This document shows positions 18,045-27,528 of a stretch of 64,000 bases of DNA, one piece after another. Origin of the DNA: Mariniradius saccharolyticus AK6. GTDB taxonomy: Bacteria > Bacteroidota > Bacteroidia > Cytophagales > Cyclobacteriaceae. Position 1 is the first letter of the stretch, and the number at the start of each line of letters is the position of its first letter. The DNA lies in assembly GCF_000330725.2 (NCBI RefSeq), contig NZ_AMZY02000014.1, positions 62,001 to 126,000 of the forward strand, given 5' to 3'. The notes beneath the pieces were generated by a model, which had not been told where the DNA came from, searched no databases, and was given only the letters and a program-made list of their open reading frames with translations. Made by a program: the position numbers and the translations under genes.

Positions 18045-18378
18045 AAGATCAACTGAACTTTTGCTTTCCGACATCATCGAAAGTGCAGAAAAAATATTGA
18101 GGTATTGTTCCGGTCTAAATTTTGAAGAATTTGAAAAAAGTGACCTCGTGCTAGATGCTGTGATTCGAAATTTTGAAATCATTGGCGAGGCTGCAAACAG
18201 AATTCCGAACGACATAAAGGAACGCCATTCCGGAATCGAGTGGCGAAGAATAAAGGGCTTTCGAAACAGAATCGTACATGATTACGCTGGAATAGACTAC
18301 ATGATCGTATGGAATATCATTTGCGATTACCTGCCCCAATTGATCAGGCAACTTACCTATTTGAGAAAATCGCTCTAA
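18037..18378 (+). CDS. hepT: HepT-like toxin (DUF86)
   Basis: A 113-residue all-helical HEPN protein. The active motif Rx4HxY is intact: R76, H81 and Y83 in RNRIVHDY, the tyrosine being the residue AMPylated by MntA. HEPN toxins of this type are RNases that act on RNA or tRNA in the cytoplasm. NFEIIGEAANRIP is the conserved helix of the family. It forms a two-gene unit with mntA. Confidence 0.88.
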   Translation: MSERSTELLLSDIIESAEKILRYCSGLNFEEFEKSDLVLDAVIRNFEIIGEAANRIPNDIKERHSGIEWRRIKGFRNRIVHDYAGIDYMIVWNIICDYLPQLIRQLTYLRKSL

Positions 18379-18532
18379 ACGACCCAAATAATTCATAGAG
18401 ATAGATTCGGATCTTTCAATTCTCGAATTGGGATACGCCTCCCCTTCATTTCCTCACGCCAATCCCCTATTTTGCAGCGGAATTCACGCCTTAGTCCATT
18501 CTTCCTATTTTGTACCTCGTACAAATTCAACC

Positions 18533-20026
18533 ATGAAGCAACACCAGTTAAAAATCCACAATACCCTTTCCCGCGAAAAGGAGACTTTTGAACCTATCAA
18601 CCCGCCATTTGTAGGTATGTACGTCTGTGGCCCGACAGTGTATGGCGATGCCCACTTGGGCCATGCCCGCCCCGCGGTCACATTCGACACGGTCAACAGG
18701 TACCTCAGCCACCTCGGTTATCGGGTGCGCTATGTCCGCAATATCACCGATGTGGGCCACCTCCAAGGTGACGCGGATGAGGGCGAGGACAAGATTGCCA
18801 AAAAAGCGAAACTCGAACAGCTCGAGCCCATGGAGGTCGCCCAGCAGTATACCGACACCTACCACCGGGATATGGAGCTCCTCAATACCCTCAAGCCAAA
18901 CATCGAGCCCAGAGCGACCGGCCATATTCCCGAGCAAATCGCCTTGGTCCAAGCCATTCTCGACGAGGGCTTGGCCTACGAGGTCAATGGTTCCGTTTAC
19001 TTCGACGTGCTCAAGTACAACGAGCGCGAGCAATATGGAAAGCTTTCCGGTCGGATTTTGGACGAATTGGTATCCGGTACACGTGACTTGGATGGCCAGG
19101 GGGAAAAGCGGAATCCGGTGGACTTTGCACTCTGGAAAAATGCCGCCCCAGAGCACCTGATGAAATGGGAATCGCCTTGGGGCATAGGATTCCCAGGCTG
19201 GCACTTGGAATGTACGGCCATGTCATCCAAATACCTGGGCAAACAGTTTGACATCCACGGCGGGGGTATGGACTTGATGTTCCCGCACCATGAGTGCGAA
19301 ATCGCCCAAGGCAACGCCTGCAACCATCAGGATCCCGCCAAATATTGGATGCACAATAACATGATCACCATCAATGGCCAAAAGATGGGGAAATCATTGG
19401 GCAACTTCATCACGCTGCAGGAGCTGTTTACCGGAAACCATAAGCTGCTCGAGCAAGCCTACAGTCCGATGACGATCCGCTATTTTATCCTGACGGCGCA
19501 TTACCGCTCGACCTTGGACTTCTCCAACGACGCGCTCAAAGCCGCACAAAAAGGCTACAAGAAAATCATCAACGGGCTTCGGATCGCCAAAAGCCTGGCA
19601 TACAATCCGGACGAATCTGTGCAGCCTGATGCAGAGCAAATCAAGCAACTGGAAAACAGCATCACCTATGCCTACAGGGCCATGGATGATGATTTCAATA
19701 CGGCGCAGGCCATCGGACACCTGTTCAACATTTTGAAAAAGATCAATTCGCTTTATACCGGACAACTGCATGCCGCACAGTTTGGCAAAGAAATGTTTGA
19801 CAAAATGATCCAAACCTATGTCGTGTTCGTAGAAAAAATCCTGGGATTGAAAGAGGAAAAATCCGACAACCAAGACGCATTGTTGGATTTACTCCTCAAA
19901 ATGTATACGGACGCCAAAACCGCAAGGAACTATGCAAAAGTGGATGAAATCCGTGCCGGGCTGAAAAACATAGGCATCGTGGTCAAGGATATGAAAGAAA
20001 AAATCGACTGGGCGTATGAAGAATAG
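18533..20026 (+). CDS. cysS: Cysteinyl-tRNA synthetase
   Basis: A class I aminoacyl-tRNA synthetase of 497 residues. The ATG at 18533 gives [17 protein letters not shown]; the longer frame upstream has no family similarity. The HIGH motif is HLGHARP after [10 protein letters not shown], the KMSKS motif is KMGKSLGN, and zinc ligands are in [13 protein letters not shown] and [10 protein letters not shown]. The C-terminal helical DALR-like and end domains are present. The last 11 bases overlap the next gene, indicating cotranscription. Confidence 0.95.
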   Translation: MKQHQLKIHNTLSREKETFEPINPPFVGMYVCGPTVYGDAHLGHARPAVTFDTVNRYLSHLGYRVRYVRNITDVGHLQGDADEGEDKIAKKAKLEQLEPMEVAQQYTDTYHRDMELLNTLKPNIEPRATGHIPEQIALVQAILDEGLAYEVNGSVYFDVLKYNEREQYGKLSGRILDELVSGTRDLDGQGEKRNPVDFALWKNAAPEHLMKWESPWGIGFPGWHLECTAMSSKYLGKQFDIHGGGMDLMFPHHECEIAQGNACNHQDPAKYWMHNNMITINGQKMGKSLGNFITLQELFTGNHKLLEQAYSPMTIRYFILTAHYRSTLDFSNDALKAAQKGYKKIINGLRIAKSLAYNPDESVQPDAEQIKQLENSITYAYRAMDDDFNTAQAIGHLFNILKKINSLYTGQLHAAQFGKEMFDKMIQTYVVFVEKILGLKEEKSDNQDALLDLLLKMYTDAKTARNYAKVDEIRAGLKNIGIVVKDMKEKIDWAYEE

Positions 20027-21002
20027 ATTGTTGGCGCTTTGGTTACTCGTTTTGGTATTTGCTTGGGGCTGCAGCAGCGACAAGATTACCGAGACAGTAC
20101 AGGAACCCATTTCGCACCGGCCCGCACCCCAATTCAATGCGGATTCGGCTTATGCATTTATCCAACAGCAAGTGGATTTTGGGCCGCGTGTACCCAATAC
20201 CCCCAGCCATCAGAAAACGAAGGAATGGATGATCGGAAAACTGGAAGGCTATGGAATGACCGTTCAGAAGCAGGAATTTCAGGCCAAAACCTACGACAAC
20301 CTGACTTGGAACCTCACCAACATCATTGCTTCCTACAAACCCGAAGCCAGCAAGCGCATCTTATTGGCGGCACATTGGGATACACGCCGCATCGCAGACA
20401 AGGATACGGAGCGCATCGATGAACCCATAGATGGTGCCAACGACGGCGGGTCAGGCGTTGGCGTATTGTTGGAAATCGCACGGATACTCGCCAGCGACAC
20501 CCTCCAGCCAAACGTCGGCATCGACTTCATTTTCTTCGACGGTGAAGATGACGGAGAGCCGGAAAATGCCCCTACACGCAATTCAAGCCAAGTATGGTGG
20601 TGCCTCGGGTCACAGCATTGGTCCAAAAACCCCCACAAACCAGGATATCAAGCTTACTATGGAATCTTGGTGGACTTGGTCGGTGCCAAGGGTGCCAGGT
20701 TCTACAAAGAGGGCTATTCGATGAAAAATGCAAAAAACATTGTCAACAAGGTGTGGAATTACGCCGCGGAATTGGGATATTCAGACTTCTTTGTGATGAG
20801 AGAGGCTCCAGAGATCATTGATGACCATGTTTTCGTAAATCGGGATGCGAAAATCCCCATGATCGACATCATCGAGTTTTCGCCCGATTTTGGTTTTGGG
20901 CGCTACCACCATACCCATATGGACAACATGGAAATCATCGACCGGAGGACATTGAAAGCAGTGGGACAAACAGTGCTTTTCACCGTCTATCAGGAAGAGT
21001 AA
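20016..21002 (+). CDS. M28 family lipoprotein, glutaminyl-cyclase-like
   Basis: A 328-residue lipoprotein with lipobox FAWGC at residue 19. The M28-type zinc domain shows [45 protein letters not shown] and RYHHTHMDN. The HWDTR...GANDGGSG...FDGED set with W-CLGSQHW is closer to glutaminyl-peptide cyclotransferases than to ordinary M28 aminopeptidases, so formation of N-terminal pyroglutamate on exported proteins is the more likely role; a peptidase cannot be excluded. It overlaps cysS by 11 bases. Confidence 0.82.
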   Translation: MKNRLLALWLLVLVFAWGCSSDKITETVQEPISHRPAPQFNADSAYAFIQQQVDFGPRVPNTPSHQKTKEWMIGKLEGYGMTVQKQEFQAKTYDNLTWNLTNIIASYKPEASKRILLAAHWDTRRIADKDTERIDEPIDGANDGGSGVGVLLEIARILASDTLQPNVGIDFIFFDGEDDGEPENAPTRNSSQVWWCLGSQHWSKNPHKPGYQAYYGILVDLVGAKGARFYKEGYSMKNAKNIVNKVWNYAAELGYSDFFVMREAPEIIDDHVFVNRDAKIPMIDIIEFSPDFGFGRYHHTHMDNMEIIDRRTLKAVGQTVLFTVYQEE

Positions 21003-21027
21003 CCATCATTTACTAACCACAACTACC

Positions 21028-22053
21028 ATGAAAAAAGGCCACCAGGTAACGATGAAAGAGATCGCGAGGAAATTGGGGGTCTCAGTTTCCACCGTTTCCC
21101 GAGCTCTCAAGGATTCCCCAGAACTGCATCCCGATACCAAAAAGAAAATCGTGGAAGCCGCCAAGGCCATGAATTACCAGTACAACCTCCTGGCCCAGAG
21201 CCTGCGCATCAGCCGCAGCAAGGTACTGGGAGTCATCGTGCCGGAATTGACCTCACATTTTTTCTCCAGCAATATCAGCGGCATTTCGGATACCGCCTAC
21301 AGGCGCGGATACAACGTGATGATTTGCCAGTCCAACGAATCCTACGAACAGGAAAAAGCCAACGTTAAAACATTGGTTTCCTCGCAGGTCGATGGCCTGT
21401 TGATTTCTCTCAGTCGGGAGACCAAGTCCTATGAACACCTCCAAGAACTGTATGACCGGGAAATCCCTTTCATCATGTTTGACAGGGTGACGGAGGAAAT
21501 ACCTGTCTCCAAAGTGACTGTCGATGACGCCCATGGCGCCTATTTGGCGGTACACCATTTGTTGGAACAGGGCTGCAGGAAAATCGCCTACTTCTCGGGA
21601 CCTGAAGATTTGTACATTTCCAAAAAACGGAAAGAAGGATACCTGGAGGCGCTCAAAGAATTTGGAATCCCGGAATCTGAAGCTAGAATTTACGTAACTG
21701 ACCTTACCCCAGAGGGGAACCGGAAGATCAGTCTGCAAATGATAGCGGAGAAAGATCGCCCGGATGCGGTTTTTGCCATGATCGATCCCTTGGCGATAGA
21801 CCTGATGACGGTCTTGAAGGAAAAAGGCGTCAAAATCCCGGATGAAATAGCGCTTGCCGGATTTACCAACAATCCTACCTCAGCCGTGGTCGATCCTTCC
21901 CTGACGACCATTTCCCAACCGGGTTACGAAATGGGGAAAATCGCAGCCAACCATCTGCTCGACCAACTCGACGAGATCGTCTCCGACGAACCCCAATCAT
22001 TTGTCCTCCAAACGACTTTGGTGGCAAGAGAATCCTCCAAGAAAAAACACTGA
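21028..22053 (+). CDS. LacI-family transcriptional regulator
   Basis: A 341-residue regulator. The N-terminal helix-turn-helix is VTMKEIARKLGVSVSTVSRA (residues 6-25), with the hinge helix near NLLAQSLR. The rest is a periplasmic-binding-protein-like sugar sensor, with VPELTSHFFSS, VDGLLISLSRET, FDRVTEEIPVSKVTVDD and the conserved dimer segment. It precedes galM by 11 bases, so it is likely to sense a galactose-related ligand and control this operon (inference). Confidence 0.9.
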   Translation: MKKGHQVTMKEIARKLGVSVSTVSRALKDSPELHPDTKKKIVEAAKAMNYQYNLLAQSLRISRSKVLGVIVPELTSHFFSSNISGISDTAYRRGYNVMICQSNESYEQEKANVKTLVSSQVDGLLISLSRETKSYEHLQELYDREIPFIMFDRVTEEIPVSKVTVDDAHGAYLAVHHLLEQGCRKIAYFSGPEDLYISKKRKEGYLEALKEFGIPESEARIYVTDLTPEGNRKISLQMIAEKDRPDAVFAMIDPLAIDLMTVLKEKGVKIPDEIALAGFTNNPTSAVVDPSLTTISQPGYEMGKIAANHLLDQLDEIVSDEPQSFVLQTTLVARESSKKKH

Positions 22054-22064
22054 TAATCCAGACC

Positions 22065-23132
22065 ATGTCGCTTTCCCTTTCTTCTAAAAAATTTGGAAAA
22101 ACCCCTTCAGGCGATGAAGTAACGCTGTTTACCCTCAGCCTTAACAAAAAAGTATCCCTGTCCGTCATGGATTACGGAGCCACTTGGACCCATCTTTTTA
22201 TTCCAGATAGAAATGGAAAAATGGAGGACGTATTGTTGGGATTTGATTCCATGAAAGGCTATACCGATCCAGAATACCTGGACAACTACTGTTATCTGGG
22301 TTCGACCGTCGGGAGAATCGCCGGAAGGATCGGCGGCAATAAATTTGAGTTGGATGGGAAAATATACCGCCTCCCACTCAATGCGGGCACTTCTCACCTG
22401 CACGGAGGCATACGGGGTTGGGACAGGAAGATGTGGTCCGTCGAACCTTTTGAGACCGATGATTCGGTGGGCATTACCTTCTACTACAAAAGCCCGGACG
22501 GTGAAGAAAACTATCCGGGAACAATCGATATTTGGGTCACCTACACCTTGGATGCAACGGGCTTGGTCGAGATCAAGTACAAGGCCATCTCAGACCAAAA
22601 AACAATCATCAACCCCACCAACCACGCTTACTTCAACCTCAGCGGCAAGTTTGACCAGTCGATTGAAGACCATGTTTTTTGGGTAAATGCGGATTCGTTT
22701 TTGCCCATGGACGAAAACAGCATCCCAACTGGAGCGCTTTTACCTGTTGACGGAAGCGCATTTGATTTTCGTACCCCTACCCGATTGTCGAAAAATCTCG
22801 GATTGCACGATCCGCAATTGGAGGTCGCAGGCGGTATCGACCATTGCTTTGTCCTCAACCAGTCGGAAGATTGTGCGATCCTGTACCATGAGGGAAGCGG
22901 TCGGGAACTGATCCTTTCTACCACCGAACCCGGACTGCAGGTCTACACTTCCAATTATATGAATGCCTCCTTCACAGGAAAGCACGGCATTCGTCCCGGG
23001 AAAAGGGCGGCGATCTGCCTGGAAACGCAGCATTTCCCAGACTCCATCAACAAGCCCGATTTCCCAAGTGTTGTTTTGATGCCAGGAGAGATTTTTGACT
23101 CAAGGACACAATTCAGATTCAGGGCAGAATGA
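22065..23132 (+). CDS. galM: Aldose 1-epimerase
   Basis: A 355-residue mutarotase that interconverts alpha and beta galactose for galactokinase. Family motifs are VGRIAGRIGGNKFEL, NAGTSHLHGGIRGWDRKMW (catalytic His region), NPTNHAYFNLSG (second His), GIDHCFVL and the catalytic Glu in CLETQHFPDSINKPDFPS. No signal peptide is present, so it is cytoplasmic. It overlaps galK by four bases (ATGA). Confidence 0.94.
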   Translation: MSLSLSSKKFGKTPSGDEVTLFTLSLNKKVSLSVMDYGATWTHLFIPDRNGKMEDVLLGFDSMKGYTDPEYLDNYCYLGSTVGRIAGRIGGNKFELDGKIYRLPLNAGTSHLHGGIRGWDRKMWSVEPFETDDSVGITFYYKSPDGEENYPGTIDIWVTYTLDATGLVEIKYKAISDQKTIINPTNHAYFNLSGKFDQSIEDHVFWVNADSFLPMDENSIPTGALLPVDGSAFDFRTPTRLSKNLGLHDPQLEVAGGIDHCFVLNQSEDCAILYHEGSGRELILSTTEPGLQVYTSNYMNASFTGKHGIRPGKRAAICLETQHFPDSINKPDFPSVVLMPGEIFDSRTQFRFRAE

Positions 23133-24283
23133 TCGCCGTACATATCCAGCAACTTTTCAGGGAAATCTTTGAAAAAGAACCCCTTCTTGTCTATTCCCCC
23201 GGCCGGATCAACTTGATAGGCGAACACACCGACTACAACAACGGTTTCGTCATGCCAGCTGCCATTGACAAGAAAATGATGGTGGCAATCGCCTCCAACG
23301 ATAGCGATCAAGCCCGTATCTACTCATCGGATTTCAAAGAAGAATTTGCATTTGACGTGAAAAGCTTTGGCCCGAAAAAAGGCCACTGGGCAACCTATAT
23401 CATGGGCATCACCGCCCAAATCAAGCAGGCGGGCTATCCTGTCCGGGGCTTCGACATGGTTTTTGGCGGAGATATCCCGGTCGGCGCCGGACTTTCTTCT
23501 TCCGCGGCTTTGGAATGCGCTGCTGGTTTTGCGATCTCGGCGCTTTTTGGATTCAATATTCCACCCATTTCGCTTGTTCATTATGCCCAAAAAGCCGAGC
23601 ATGTCTTTGCGGGCGTTCAGTGCGGCATCATGGACCAATTTGCATCCGTGATGGGGAAAAAGAACCACGTTATCCGACTGGATTGCCGAAACCTGTCCTA
23701 CGATTACTTTCCACTGGACTTGGGTGAATACCAAATCCTCCTCATCGACACCCAAGTAAAGCACTCCTTGGCTGATTCGGCCTATAACCGACGCAGGAAT
23801 GAATGTGCCGAAGTGGTGTTGATTGCCCAGCAAAATATGCCTGCGGTGAAATCACTCAGGGATCTGCGCTTGAAAGATTTGAAAGCTGTTAAGCCTTTCT
23901 TAGACGAGGAAGTTTACAGGCGGGGCGAGTATGTCATCGAGGAAAACAACCGGGTCTTGGAAGCAAGCGAAGCCCTGCAGGCAAATGACTTGAAGAAATT
24001 CGGGAAATTGATGTATGCCTCCCATGATGGATTGAGCAAGAAGTATGATGTCAGCTGTGCCGAGCTCGATTTCTTGGTGGATTTCACCAAACCCTTGGAC
24101 TACGTACTCGGCAGCAGGATGATGGGAGGCGGATTTGGTGGCTGTACAATCAATCTGGTCAAGACAAGCCAAACAGAAACCCTTCAAACACGGATTGCAG
24201 AAAGCTACTTGCGGAAATTCGGCACTAGCCCAAAATTCTATGCCGTGAAAGCCGAAAATGGCACTGGATTGCTCAAACCTTAG
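23129..24283 (+). CDS. galK: Galactokinase
   Basis: A 384-residue GHMP kinase that phosphorylates galactose at C1. The substrate signature GRINLIGEHTDYNNG (near residue 26), the GHMP ATP motif PVGAGLSSSAALE, QCGIMDQFAS and the C-terminal MMGGGFGGCTINLV are all present. galT and galE are not in the window. Its last 76 bases recur about 1.08 kb downstream (25290-25373) as a remnant, so the gene's present 3' end may have been brought in by an insertion event. Confidence 0.95.
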   Translation: MIAVHIQQLFREIFEKEPLLVYSPGRINLIGEHTDYNNGFVMPAAIDKKMMVAIASNDSDQARIYSSDFKEEFAFDVKSFGPKKGHWATYIMGITAQIKQAGYPVRGFDMVFGGDIPVGAGLSSSAALECAAGFAISALFGFNIPPISLVHYAQKAEHVFAGVQCGIMDQFASVMGKKNHVIRLDCRNLSYDYFPLDLGEYQILLIDTQVKHSLADSAYNRRRNECAEVVLIAQQNMPAVKSLRDLRLKDLKAVKPFLDEEVYRRGEYVIEENNRVLEASEALQANDLKKFGKLMYASHDGLSKKYDVSCAELDFLVDFTKPLDYVLGSRMMGGGFGGCTINLVKTSQTETLQTRIAESYLRKFGTSPKFYAVKAENGTGLLKP

Positions 24284-24289
24284 CCCTCC
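24208..24289 (+). repeat. galK 3'-end direct repeat, copy A
   Basis: This 82-bp stretch contains the last codons and stop of intact galK plus CCCTCC. It matches 25290-25373 with four substitutions and a 2-base indel. The two copies bracket about 1 kb of DNA that carries an immunity-like gene. Confidence 0.85.
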
Positions 24290-24358
24290 CCTCCTCGGTG
24301 TAGTGTAAACTTTCGTTGATGGCTGGATGGAATTTCTGATTCCACCCATTTATAAGTC

Positions 24359-24381
24359 CATCCGCGACATATGTCGGGATG
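24359..24381. repeat. REP-like palindrome
   Basis: CATCC and GGATG flank the perfect 12-bp palindrome CGACATATGTCG with a single-base bulge. The right half TGTCGGGATG recurs inverted at 24437-24446. This resembles bacterial REP elements; no associated transposase is seen. Confidence 0.5.
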
Positions 24382-24532
24382 AAATTGGAATTTCCTACCA
24401 AGTTCCCCATCGGAATATTGATTATCATGCGAATTACATCCCGACAGCGGTACTGGATCGAAATTTATAGAAAAGGGCAGTTTCAAAATACCCCTAGCGC
24501 CTTCGCCAAATCACATGTACATGATGAATTTA

Positions 24533-24571
24533 GTAAAGTTATTACTTGACTTTACAAGGCTACTTGTAAAG
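24533..24571. repeat. Gene-less alternating half-site palindrome
   Basis: GTAAAG (24533-24538) is followed by CTTTACAAG (24550-24558), GCTA and CTTGTAAAG (24563-24571): a perfect 9-bp-arm palindrome plus a third half-site. The layout is that of the arrays in the two AAA/DUF4143 promoters, but no such gene follows. Confidence 0.5.
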
Positions 24572-24656
24572 CAATACCTTCACTATAATGGAATCGATTT
24601 ATCTCCTCTAGACGTAGTAAAAAACCGTCGGTGGTGGAGCAGATCGTTGTTACTGA

Positions 24657-25235
24657 TCATATGATTGCATAATTTTCTAGGTCGACGATTTTGTCAAAAC
24701 GGCAATTTGAGACCTGATTTTCTTCAAACAATTGCTTAACTTCTTCGACTACATAAATAAGAGATGTTCCGGCGGGATGGAAGAAATGACTTCCGTCCCA
24801 TGTACTTGGATCGAAATATAAACCTACGTATGCTTCATACCGATCTGCCCAAGGCACTCTCGGTGGCATAATCTTTTTGATGCTCTTTTCGTTTATGATG
24901 GGACCAACTTCACATACCACCGACAGGAGTCGATAGCCGTCGACCACCTGTTTCTTTTTGTCTTCAAGGATTATTGGCCTGAGCGAAAACCCTCTATACC
25001 TTGAAACTTGAAGGATTGAACATACTCTTTCGGAAACAAGGTAAACTCCTGAATAACCTGTGGCTATAAAATCGTAAAACTTACTTCCCTGCAACCAACA
25101 AAAATCAACTTTAACACCATCGTCCTCAGTACCAAAAAGGAATTCCTTCGTCAGTAGTTCATTCGAATTTTGAGCTCTAAATGCACCCCTCCTGTCACCG
25201 TCGGACAAAAGGAATATTTTGGCAAAGTCAATCAT
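24657..25235 (-). CDS. Immunity-protein-like hypothetical protein
   Basis: A 192-residue soluble protein. The segment YSGVYLVSERVCSILQ followed by a Gly and a proline-containing strand, then YRLLSVVCEV, resembles the SEK/SERV...L...G...P pattern of Imm43/DUF1629-type immunity proteins; I rate this as suggestive only. The gene is AT-richer than galK and lies alone between the two copies of the galK 3' end, as cargo of a possible insertion. No toxin gene is adjacent. Confidence 0.5.
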   Translation of the reverse strand: MIDFAKIFLLSDGDRRGAFRAQNSNELLTKEFLFGTEDDGVKVDFCWLQGSKFYDFIATGYSGVYLVSERVCSILQVSRYRGFSLRPIILEDKKKQVVDGYRLLSVVCEVGPIINEKSIKKIMPPRVPWADRYEAYVGLYFDPSTWDGSHFFHPAGTSLIYVVEEVKQLFEENQVSNCRFDKIVDLENYAII

Positions 25236-25289
25236 CTGTTCAATATATTTTTAATTGTTGAAGGGTTTTTTGCGAAAAGTTAAATACTT

Positions 25290-25373
25290 CTTGCGGCGAA
25301 ATTCGGCACTAGCCCAAAACTCTATGCCGTGAAAGCCGAAAATGACACCGGATTGCTCAATCCTTAGCCCTCC
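25290..25373 (+). pseudogene. galK 3'-end remnant, direct repeat copy B
   Basis: The plus strand encodes the last 20 or so residues of galactokinase (FGTSPKLYAVKAENDTGLLN) and its stop, but no body. Against copy A there are four base changes, giving F to L, G to D, K to N and one silent change. Its stop region overlaps the stop of the convergent acetyltransferase gene, which suggests this was the original junction between galK and that gene. Confidence 0.8.
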
Positions 25374-25888
25374 GATTTTTCATAAAGCTTCAATTCGCTC
25401 GCTTCCTTTTCCAACTTCAGATTGCTTCGAAACCGGAATCCCAGCTTCTCGAGCAGTTGAATCGAGGCAATATTGTGGGGCAAGGTCGTAGCCAAAATCC
25501 TCTCCAGACCCAATTCCCGCTCGGCATAACCCAAAACCGCCGAAGCAGCCTCAAATCCATAGCCCATTTTTTGAAACTCAGGCAAAAAGGCAAATCCCAA
25601 ATCCGGGGCATCCAAGTAATCCCGCTTCAAAAGTCCACAAAGCCCGATGGGATTTCCCGTTTTTTCCAACACAACCACCCAAAGCCCAAAACCATGTTGT
25701 GCATAGCTGCGCAAAGGTCCATCCTGGATGTACCTTTTCGCGGTCTCCAAATCACGGACGCCCCTATCTCCAATGTACGCCAGCCAACCTGGACTTAAAT
25801 GGAGCGCAAGGACAAATTCCGCATCTGATTCGATTACTGGTCGGATTTGCAGCCGTGGGGTTGTTATGGGGAAATTTGGATTCATCAT
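25364..25888 (-). CDS. GNAT acetyltransferase (RimJ/RimL type)
   Basis: A 174-residue N-acetyltransferase of the Acetyltransf_3 type. The start TTPRLQIRPVIESDAEFVLAL, the GLWVVVLEKTGNPIGLCGL strands, the acetyl-CoA loop region FQKMGYGFEAASAVLGY and the C-terminal LLEKLGFRFRS are typical. The target may be a ribosomal protein or a small molecule. It overlaps the preceding uracil-DNA glycosylase gene by four bases (ATGA), so both are cotranscribed. Its stop codon lies within the galK remnant. Confidence 0.88.
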   Translation of the reverse strand: MMNPNFPITTPRLQIRPVIESDAEFVLALHLSPGWLAYIGDRGVRDLETAKRYIQDGPLRSYAQHGFGLWVVVLEKTGNPIGLCGLLKRDYLDAPDLGFAFLPEFQKMGYGFEAASAVLGYAERELGLERILATTLPHNIASIQLLEKLGFRFRSNLKLEKEASELKLYEKSEG

Positions 25889-26490
25889 GGTTCATGAACA
25901 GATTGAAGGATTTTCCCGACCTCAAATTGTAGGATCGGGACCACTTTTTCCTCAAACCAAGGATTGTTTTTCTGCCAACGCTTGTTCCTCGGCGACGGAT
26001 GGACCAAGGGAATAAACCTTGGCAAATAGCTCTCAAATGCCCTCACCGTCTCCGTGAGGCTTCCTTTGCGCACATTTCCCAAATAGTACTTTTGGGCATA
26101 CTGACCAATCAGGAGTGTCAATTGTAGATTGGGCATCAGCTCCAATAGCTTCGCGTGCCAAGTCGGCGCACATTCCGGTCGCGGCGGCAGGTCGCCTCCC
26201 TTTCCCTTGCCGGGATAGCAGAAACCCATCGGCACAATTCCGAAAATACTTGGATCGTAAAACGTATCCCGATCCACGCCAAGCCATCTCCGCAGTTGGT
26301 CGCCGCTTGGGTCATTCCAAGGAATTCCCGTCGCATGGACCTTGGTGCCCGGTGCCTGGCCTACCACCAGGATTTTTGCTTCAGGATGCACCACGAACAC
26401 AGGCTTTGGACCGAGTGGCAAAAATCCGGCACAAATCCGACAGGCTTTTACCTCATTTATCAAGGGATGTTGAAAAGAAGTCACTGTCAT
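25885..26490 (-). CDS. Uracil-DNA glycosylase family protein
   Basis: A 201-residue UDG-fold protein. Motif A is VVGQAPGTKVHATGIPW and motif B is VHPSPRN. Cysteines C17-x2-C20 and C91-x15-C107 match the spacing of the iron-sulphur ligands in family 4/5 type enzymes, so a 4Fe-4S cluster is likely. It should remove uracil or a related damaged base from DNA. First gene of a two-gene unit with the acetyltransferase. Confidence 0.85.
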   Translation of the reverse strand: MTVTSFQHPLINEVKACRICAGFLPLGPKPVFVVHPEAKILVVGQAPGTKVHATGIPWNDPSGDQLRRWLGVDRDTFYDPSIFGIVPMGFCYPGKGKGGDLPPRPECAPTWHAKLLELMPNLQLTLLIGQYAQKYYLGNVRKGSLTETVRAFESYLPRFIPLVHPSPRNKRWQKNNPWFEEKVVPILQFEVGKILQSVHEP

Positions 26491-26656
26491 TGCAACGCAG
26501 AGTATACTTCGAATTTAGCCACAATTCTACGCTTCCAAATGAGGTATTGCCTCTATTGTCCCGAAAATTCACTGTCAAATATTTTAGATGCGTCTTTTAA
26601 CAACAAAAAGATTGTAATTTACTACTGTCATCGATGCTTCACCCAAACAAACGACT

Positions 26657-27427
26657 ATGACCCAATATGCGCTGGTCACGGGAGCGAGAAAAGGCTTGGG
26701 AAAAGCCTTTGCGATCGAGCTTTCAAAAAGAAAAATCAATACCATCCTGGTCGGCAGCCCAAACAAGGAATTGGGGGCACTTTGTGAGAAACTGAAGAAA
26801 AAATACAAGGTCGACAGTATTGCCTATGAGACGGATTTGTCAGTATATGAAAATGTCGTCGATCTCGCAGAATGGGTGAACCTGCATTACAACGTGTACA
26901 TATTGATCAACAACGTCGGAAAGGGAGGGACAAAAAAGATCCTCGACGCCCCGGTAGATTACATCAATAAAATCCTTAAGCTGAATATCGTAACCACCTC
27001 GGTCCTTACCCATCAGCTTTTGCCGAACCTCTTGAAACAACCAAAAGGCTTTATTTTGAACATTGCAAGCCTGGCCGCCTACCTTCCGATCGGATTCAAG
27101 ACAGTCTATCCAGCATCCAAATCGTTCATTTATTCATTTTCACGTGGACTCAACGAAGAACTGAAAGGGACCAATGTATTTGTGAGTGTAGTAACTCCCG
27201 GCCCCATCAGTACGAATGGTGATGTAAAAAAAAGGACAAAAAAGGGGTTTTTTGGAGGGTTCCTGATGCAGACACCCGAATTTGTGGCGAAAAAATGTGT
27301 GGACAAACTCCTCAGAAGAAAAGCCGAAATCATTCTCAATCCGGTGACTTGGTTTTTGATCAAGGTACTGCCGGTTTGGATTGAGACGCCACTGATGACA
27401 AAAATCGCCAAAAAGGAACTCAACTAA
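26657..27427 (+). CDS. Short-chain dehydrogenase/reductase
   Basis: A 256-residue SDR of the classical type. The NAD(P) motif is TGARKGLGKA, NNVGKGG replaces the usual NNAG, and the catalytic residues are Ser in LNIASLAAYLP and YPASK. A hydrophobic C-terminal segment (WFLIKVLPVWI) resembles the membrane-associated SDR group of the 17-beta-HSD/DltE type. Substrate unknown. It stands alone, divergent from the glycosylase gene. Confidence 0.85.
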   Translation: MTQYALVTGARKGLGKAFAIELSKRKINTILVGSPNKELGALCEKLKKKYKVDSIAYETDLSVYENVVDLAEWVNLHYNVYILINNVGKGGTKKILDAPVDYINKILKLNIVTTSVLTHQLLPNLLKQPKGFILNIASLAAYLPIGFKTVYPASKSFIYSFSRGLNEELKGTNVFVSVVTPGPISTNGDVKKRTKKGFFGGFLMQTPEFVAKKCVDKLLRRKAEIILNPVTWFLIKVLPVWIETPLMTKIAKKELN

Positions 27428-27528
27428 AATTCACACTGCAAAAGTATATGTAACCAATGCAGGCGGCTTTTTGGGAATCAAGCCTTTCTTAGAACTTACT
27501 TTGCGGAATTAGCTTCAAGGAATATCCA

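Larger units (their letters stand above)
24290..24656. other. Gene-poor segment between galK and the immunity-like gene
   Basis: No gene is supported here. It holds a REP-like hairpin around CGACATATGTCG (24359-24381), a second inverted copy of CATCCCGACA at 24437-24446, and the alternating half-sites described at 24533-24571. Just after those is a seven-codon reading frame (ATG at 24589, stop TAG) that could be the stump of a lost gene. Confidence 0.6.

Noticed and set aside
18548-19204. 218-codon frame antisense to cysS
   Set aside because: A shadow of a strongly conserved synthetase gene, with no independent start or promoter signal.
25290-25373. Second galactokinase gene
   Set aside because: Only about the last 25 codons are present; no upstream body exists.
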